This document shows positions 60,692 through 64,000 of a DNA stretch of 64,000 bases, piece by piece. The stretch comes from Armatimonadetes bacterium Uphvl-Ar1 (GTDB lineage: Bacteria; Armatimonadota; Fimbriimonadia; Fimbriimonadales; Fimbriimonadaceae). The stretch is taken from the NCBI GenBank assembly GCA_002162075.1, contig CP021423.1, positions 620,001 to 684,000 of the forward strand, written 5' to 3'. Position 1 is the stretch's first letter; every line of letters starts with the position of its first letter. A program made the translations under genes and the position numbers. The notes under the pieces were generated by a model. It was not told where the DNA came from, ran no database searches, and was given only the letters and a program-made list of their open reading frames with translations.

Positions 60692-62254
60692 ATGTTGATC
60701 GGTGCAGAGATTTGGGGGAGTGGGGCGCGTGGGTTTACGGTTGAGGGGGGGCGGTTTGGGCAGGTGGGCGGTGATATTGATGGGGGGGAGTGGGATGGCT
60801 ATGTGGCGTTGCCGGGGTTTATTGACGCGCATTGTCATGTTTTGCCGAGCGGCCTTGATTTGCTCAAGTTGAATCTTTCGGCGTGTGAAAGTAAGGAAGC
60901 AGTTTTGGCGGCGGTGAGGGAGTGGCTGCCTCAAGTTGGGGAGGGGCAGTGGTTGCATGCGACGCAGTACGATCAGAATCGGTGGGGTGAACATTTGACG
61001 CGGGGGGAGCTCGATGGGATTTCAGATGTGGTGCCGATTTTGCTTCGTCATTCTAATGGTCATGCAAGCGTGGCGAATTCAGCGGCTTTGCGCGCGGCCG
61101 GGGTGACGGAGGAGACCGCCGATCCGGTGGGAGGGGAGTATGAACGCGATGCGCAGGGCGTGATGACGGGGGTTTTGCTGGAGAAAGCGCACGAGATTGT
61201 GACCAGTTCGGCCCCAGAGCCAGGGCTGGATGAGATGGTTGCGGCGATCTTGCGAGCAGGGGAGAGCATGTCGGGATTTGGGATTACGACGGCGACGGAC
61301 ATGATGACGGGCCGCTGGGATCTGGACATGGAATTGCAGGCTTATCACATTGCGAGTGAGCGGGGGTGCAAGGTGAGGTTACGGATGTACATGCAGTGGC
61401 GAGAGGTTTTGGGAGAGCGGGGGATTGATCCGGCTCGATTGGCGGAATTAATTGATGCTATGGATCCGGAGGTCTGTCAGGTTTTGGGGTTGAAGGTTTT
61501 TGCGGACGGAGCGATTGGGAGTGCGACGGCTGCGATCCATGGAAAGTTTGTGACGACGGGTCGGAACGGGAAGTTGATTTATCCGGAGGCGGAATTGGCG
61601 CGGATTTTGGCTTTGATTGATGCTGAGGGGTGGCGGTGCAGTGTGCATACCATTGGGGATCGGAGTACGGATTTGGTGATGGAAGCGTTTGAGAAAACGG
61701 CTGATCCGGGCCGGCACCGGATTGAGCACGCGATGATTTTGTCGGATGAACAGATAGCGCGGTTGGCGCGGCTTGGGAGCCATGTCACTTTGCAGCCAGA
61801 ATTTTTGTATCGGTTTGGGAAGGGGTATCGGGCGCAGTTGGCGGACGGGGTTTGGCAGAAGTTGATTCGGACGCGGAGTTTGATTGATGCGGGGTTGTCG
61901 TTGTCGTTCAATAGTGATCGGCCGATTGTGGTCGGTGATCCATGGGTGGGGATTGGAGCGGCGGTTAGGCGGCCGGAGGGGTTTGATGAGGCGGAGGCTT
62001 GTACGGTTGAGGAGGGGGTGGGGATGTATACGCATGGGGGAGCAGTGGCGAATTTCGATGGGGAGTGGTTGGGCCGGATCGAGTCAGGATTTGGGGCGGA
62101 TTTTCAGATTTATGATCGGGGGGCCTTAGCGGATTTTTGTCGGGCAACCCCACCCGGCTCCAATGGAGCCACCCTCCCCAAACTTGGGGAGGGAAAGACG
62201 AGCGAGTTTCCGAAACCAGTTGCGGTATATCGGGGAGGGGAGCGGGTGGTTTAG
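60692..62254 (+). CDS. Amidohydrolase family 3 (YtcJ-like)
   Basis: A 520-residue metal-dependent hydrolase. ATG 60692 with TGGAGGG upstream. 'LPGFIDAHCHVLPSG' carries the HxH metal motif; 'RHSNGHASVANSAAL', 'KVFADGAIGSATAA', 'CSVHTIGDRSTDLVMEAFE', 'RIEHAMILSDEQIARLA' and 'SFNSDRPIV' match the YtcJ-type order. It probably hydrolyses an N-acyl or amide substrate in the cytosol. Codons for 'RATPPGSNGATLPKLGEGKT' near the C-terminus come from a palindromic repeat inserted in frame. Divergent from the CBS gene with a 39-base gap. Confidence 0.87.
   Translation: MLIGAEIWGSGARGFTVEGGRFGQVGGDIDGGEWDGYVALPGFIDAHCHVLPSGLDLLKLNLSACESKEAVLAAVREWLPQVGEGQWLHATQYDQNRWGEHLTRGELDGISDVVPILLRHSNGHASVANSAALRAAGVTEETADPVGGEYERDAQGVMTGVLLEKAHEIVTSSAPEPGLDEMVAAILRAGESMSGFGITTATDMMTGRWDLDMELQAYHIASERGCKVRLRMYMQWREVLGERGIDPARLAELIDAMDPEVCQVLGLKVFADGAIGSATAAIHGKFVTTGRNGKLIYPEAELARILALIDAEGWRCSVHTIGDRSTDLVMEAFEKTADPGRHRIEHAMILSDEQIARLARLGSHVTLQPEFLYRFGKGYRAQLADGVWQKLIRTRSLIDAGLSLSFNSDRPIVVGDPWVGIGAAVRRPEGFDEAEACTVEEGVGMYTHGGAVANFDGEWLGRIESGFGADFQIYDRGALADFCRATPPGSNGATLPKLGEGKTSEFPKPVAVYRGGERVV
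62140..62198. repeat. Palindromic CCCTCCCC repeat, copy F (inside a gene)
   Basis: Two hairpins: GGCTCCA-A-TGGAGCC (62156-62170) and CCCTCCCCAA-AC-TTGGGGAGGG (62173-62194), preceded by CAACCCCACCC. In frame within the last 40 codons of the amidohydrolase gene. Confidence 0.7.
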
Positions 62255-62309
62255 GATTGAAATGATTTGACTTTGCAACTCATTGGCGAAAGGAGGAGTG
62301 AGAAACCAT

Positions 62310-62690
62310 ATGGAAATTTTTATGATGATTGCCCATCATCTTTACTGGGCACCGGCAGTGGTTGGGAGCATATTGTTTATACGAGGAATGCGTTGTGGTG
62401 ATCTTGTGAAAGAGCATTACATTGTGTTACTAGCCTCGTCTATTGGGGGACTCGGAATATCAGTCCTTTACCTAAGTTGGGCGTTTGTGGTCTTGATACC
62501 GTTTGGCATGCTCATATCAGTGGCGTGTATTCCTCTGACCTTGTTGGGATTAATTTTTTGTTTCTTGCCGGTAAGGATTGAGGAGGCGAAGCGTGTTCGT
62601 TCTAGTTGGAGTTTCTTGGGATTGGGTTGGCTTGCAGCGGGAATCTGCTACCTGATGTTGTATGCGGGCATTGGAGCCGTTGCGAGTTGA
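62310..62690 (+). CDS. Hypothetical four-helix membrane protein
   Basis: A 126-residue protein with about four hydrophobic helices ('VLLASSIGGLGISVLYLSW', 'LIPFGMLISVACIPLTLLG', 'FLGLGWLAAGICYLMLYAG'). AAAGGAGGAG lies at 62289-62298, so GTG 62298 or TTG 62283 could also be used; ATG 62310 is a compromise. Family not recognised. Its stop overlaps the next start (TGATG). Confidence 0.6.
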   Translation: MEIFMMIAHHLYWAPAVVGSILFIRGMRCGDLVKEHYIVLLASSIGGLGISVLYLSWAFVVLIPFGMLISVACIPLTLLGLIFCFLPVRIEEAKRVRSSWSFLGLGWLAAGICYLMLYAGIGAVAS

Positions 62691-63112
62691 TGATTGAATT
62701 TTTGCGCCTAATGCCAGAAATTTTTGGAGCTTGGATGGGTGCTCCAGTTTTGATGGCAATTATATTTTGGATGAACGAGCGACCTTCACTGACCGTTAGT
62801 CGACGGGCTTTCATGAGTTTGCTGGCGGGGATGGCTGTTTCATGCCATGGGTTGCTTCGGTATTTAAGTTGGGCGGTCTTTTCGTCAGTCCGACCGGAAA
62901 GTGAAGGGCTTTACAGGTGGTTTGTGAATGATTCAGATTGGTTTTGGTGCTTGTTGCTCGTGGGGCTTACGATATGGGGTTTGAAAAAACAAGGCGATGA
63001 AAGTAATAGGATATTGATTCTTCCGAGGGATTTGATTGCATTGTCGTTGGCATTTTGGGTAGGAGTTTTTCCGCTGGTGGTGATTGCGGTGTTGGCGACA
63101 TTGGTGAGCTAG
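62690..63112 (+). CDS. Hypothetical membrane protein upstream of rpoB
   Basis: A 140-residue protein with three or four hydrophobic segments ('APVLMAIIFWM', 'FMSLLAGMAVSCHGLLRYLS', 'WFWCLLLVGLTIWGL' and 'LIALSLAFWVGVFPLVVIAV'). Its ATG overlaps the stop of the preceding membrane protein gene, so the two form a coupled pair. Not recognised. A role linked to rpoB is not implied; a separate promoter probably lies in between. Confidence 0.6.
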   Translation: MIEFLRLMPEIFGAWMGAPVLMAIIFWMNERPSLTVSRRAFMSLLAGMAVSCHGLLRYLSWAVFSSVRPESEGLYRWFVNDSDWFWCLLLVGLTIWGLKKQGDESNRILILPRDLIALSLAFWVGVFPLVVIAVLATLVS

Positions 63113-63153
63113 GAGAGGGGTATTTCAAAGGGCCTAGAGAGGGTGGGACAGTC

Positions 63154-63183
63154 TTGGGAATGAGGGGGGTTGACAGGTATAGT
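63154..63183 (+). promoter_or_regulatory. Candidate rpoB promoter
   Basis: TTGGGA (63154-63159) and TATAGT (63178-63183) with 18-base spacing, about 30 bases before the rpoB ATG. A TTGACA at 63170 is also present but has no good -10 partner. Confidence 0.35.
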
Positions 63184-63212
63184 TTTGAGTCCCCGTTTAC
63201 GTTCGGAGCACT

Positions 63213-64000
63213 ATGAGAGTTATTCAACCGTCAGCAAAGCGCATTGGTCGTGCGCTCGACGTCCCCAACCTGATTGAACTTCAGCTGAACAGCTACCGAT
63301 GGTTTTTGGAAGAAGGCTTGCCTGAGCTTTTCCAGACTTTCAGCCCGATTTGGGACTTTACCCAAAGCACGTACATTGAGTTTGTTGATTTTGTTTTGGG
63401 TGAACCGAAGTACGGAATGCAAGATTGTCGCGATCGGGATTTGATTTATGAAGCTCCGATCAAGGCGAAGGTACGGTTTGGTGGGAAAGACCGCGAAGTT
63501 ATTGAATCCGAAGTTTATTTGGGCGATTTGCCTTTGATGACAGACAAGGGAACCTTCATCATCAATGGTCGGGAGCGGGTCATTGTCAGCCAGCTCAGCC
63601 GGTCGCCGGGGATTTATTTTGAAGAAGACGTTGATACGTCAATGCAGATGATCGCGCGGGCACGATGTATTCCGATGGAAGGGCCGTGGCTTGAGGTTGA
63701 GAACGATGCGAACGGGGTTGTCAATACGCAGATTTCCCAAACGAAGAAGTTGCCGATCACGCAGCTGATGAAGGCGTTGCACGGGTTTGACCTTGGTCGA
63801 GCGCGAAACATGCGCAAGCTCGGGGATAGCTTGGGCAAGCGGTTCAGCGAGCCGTGTGCAGATCCGGATACGGGCGAGGTTTTGTTCGATAAGGGTGTGA
63901 TCATTACTCAGTCAGTTTTTGAAGCGATGACCGACGAGCAGAAGCAGCTTGAGTGCTTGATGGAAAGTCCGCTTGGTTCAACGGAGGACATGTATTGGTA
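63213..64000 (+). CDS. rpoB: DNA-directed RNA polymerase subunit beta (3' partial)
   Basis: The first 262 residues of the beta subunit, cut by the window edge. The ATG at 63213 follows GGAG. 'LIELQLNSYRWFLEEGLPEL' is the usual N-terminus; 'VYLGDLPLMTDKGTFIINGR', 'ERVIVSQLSRSPGIYFEEDV' are the conserved beta1/protrusion blocks. No rplL or rplJ precedes it, as would be usual; two membrane protein genes do. rpoC should follow outside the window. Confidence 0.96.
   Translation, partial: MRVIQPSAKRIGRALDVPNLIELQLNSYRWFLEEGLPELFQTFSPIWDFTQSTYIEFVDFVLGEPKYGMQDCRDRDLIYEAPIKAKVRFGGKDREVIESEVYLGDLPLMTDKGTFIINGRERVIVSQLSRSPGIYFEEDVDTSMQMIARARCIPMEGPWLEVENDANGVVNTQISQTKKLPITQLMKALHGFDLGRARNMRKLGDSLGKRFSEPCADPDTGEVLFDKGVIITQSVFEAMTDEQKQLECLMESPLGSTEDMYW

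Noticed and set aside
60930-60960. Another CCCTCCCC repeat copy in the amidohydrolase (TTGGGGAGGGG)
   Set aside because: Only one arm is present and the encoded 'QVGEGQWLHA' fits the family, so it is ordinary coding sequence.
1-64000. CRISPR arrays, insertion sequences, restriction or abortive-infection genes
   Set aside because: No regularly spaced repeats, transposase motifs or defence-gene domains were seen on either strand.

Overview
The window looks like a chromosomal segment of a diderm, flagellated bacterium, most likely an Armatimonadota member of the Fimbriimonadia type. This is inferred from a prepilin with the N-terminal helix style '[14 protein letters not shown]' common in that phylum, a KDO cytidylyltransferase and porin (an outer membrane), PEP-CTERM and HAF-repeat proteins, a fused SecDF, many lipoproteins and frequent GTG/TTG starts. 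No 16S rRNA or other decisive marker is present, so the placement is tentative.

Layout. 1-3.7 kb: five tightly packed plus-strand genes of phage tail type, ending at a partial tRNA-Thr 3' half (about 3838-3884), read here as the right attachment site of a prophage that continues to the left. 3.9-14 kb: housekeeping and metabolic genes (MFS transporter, glycosyltransferase, Kef-type antiporter, greA, a cytochrome c/copper monooxygenase-like protein, an SDR and an M16 peptidase pair). 14-23 kb: kdsB, secDF, a LolA-like protein, a two-domain aldehyde dehydrogenase coupled to deoC, and a PEP-CTERM protein. 23-33 kb: a cupin regulator, marC, a beta-lactamase-fold hydrolase, a five-gene minus-strand operon (small ADP-ribosylation/crystallin-J1-like protein, unknown protein, DUF4256, sialidase, nucleotidyltransferase), tRNA-Gln, a trypsin-like protease, a sugar isomerase, a TlpA-like thioredoxin and tRNA-Arg. 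33.3-40.8 kb: one flagellar operon, flgB-flgC-fliE-fliF-fliG-fliH-fliI-fliJ-lytic transglycosylase-motE-like. 41-55.8 kb: porin, orphan MutL/GlmL, prepilin, sugar-type ABC ATPase, lipoproteins, a matrixin-type protease, a GT-C membrane protein, a LolA-thioredoxin fusion, 2-oxoacid dehydrogenase E1 alpha/beta and a serpin-like lipoprotein. 56-64 kb: a branched-chain amino acid ABC operon (livJ-H-M-G, no livF), a CBS protein, an amidohydrolase, two small membrane proteins and the start of rpoB.

Three cross-cutting observations stand out. (1) At least six genes are broken by exactly one missing base in a G or C run, always a deletion; this looks like systematic homopolymer undercalling more than real pseudogenes. 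(2) A dispersed family of short palindromes built around CCCTCCCCAA/TTGGGGAGGG occurs between genes and, in two cases, in frame inside genes (one within a signal peptide). (3) A structured intergenic RNA candidate with a very strong Shine-Dalgarno, a 14-codon ORF and a terminator lies at about 9.26-9.47 kb. No CRISPR array, transposase or recognised defence system was found.
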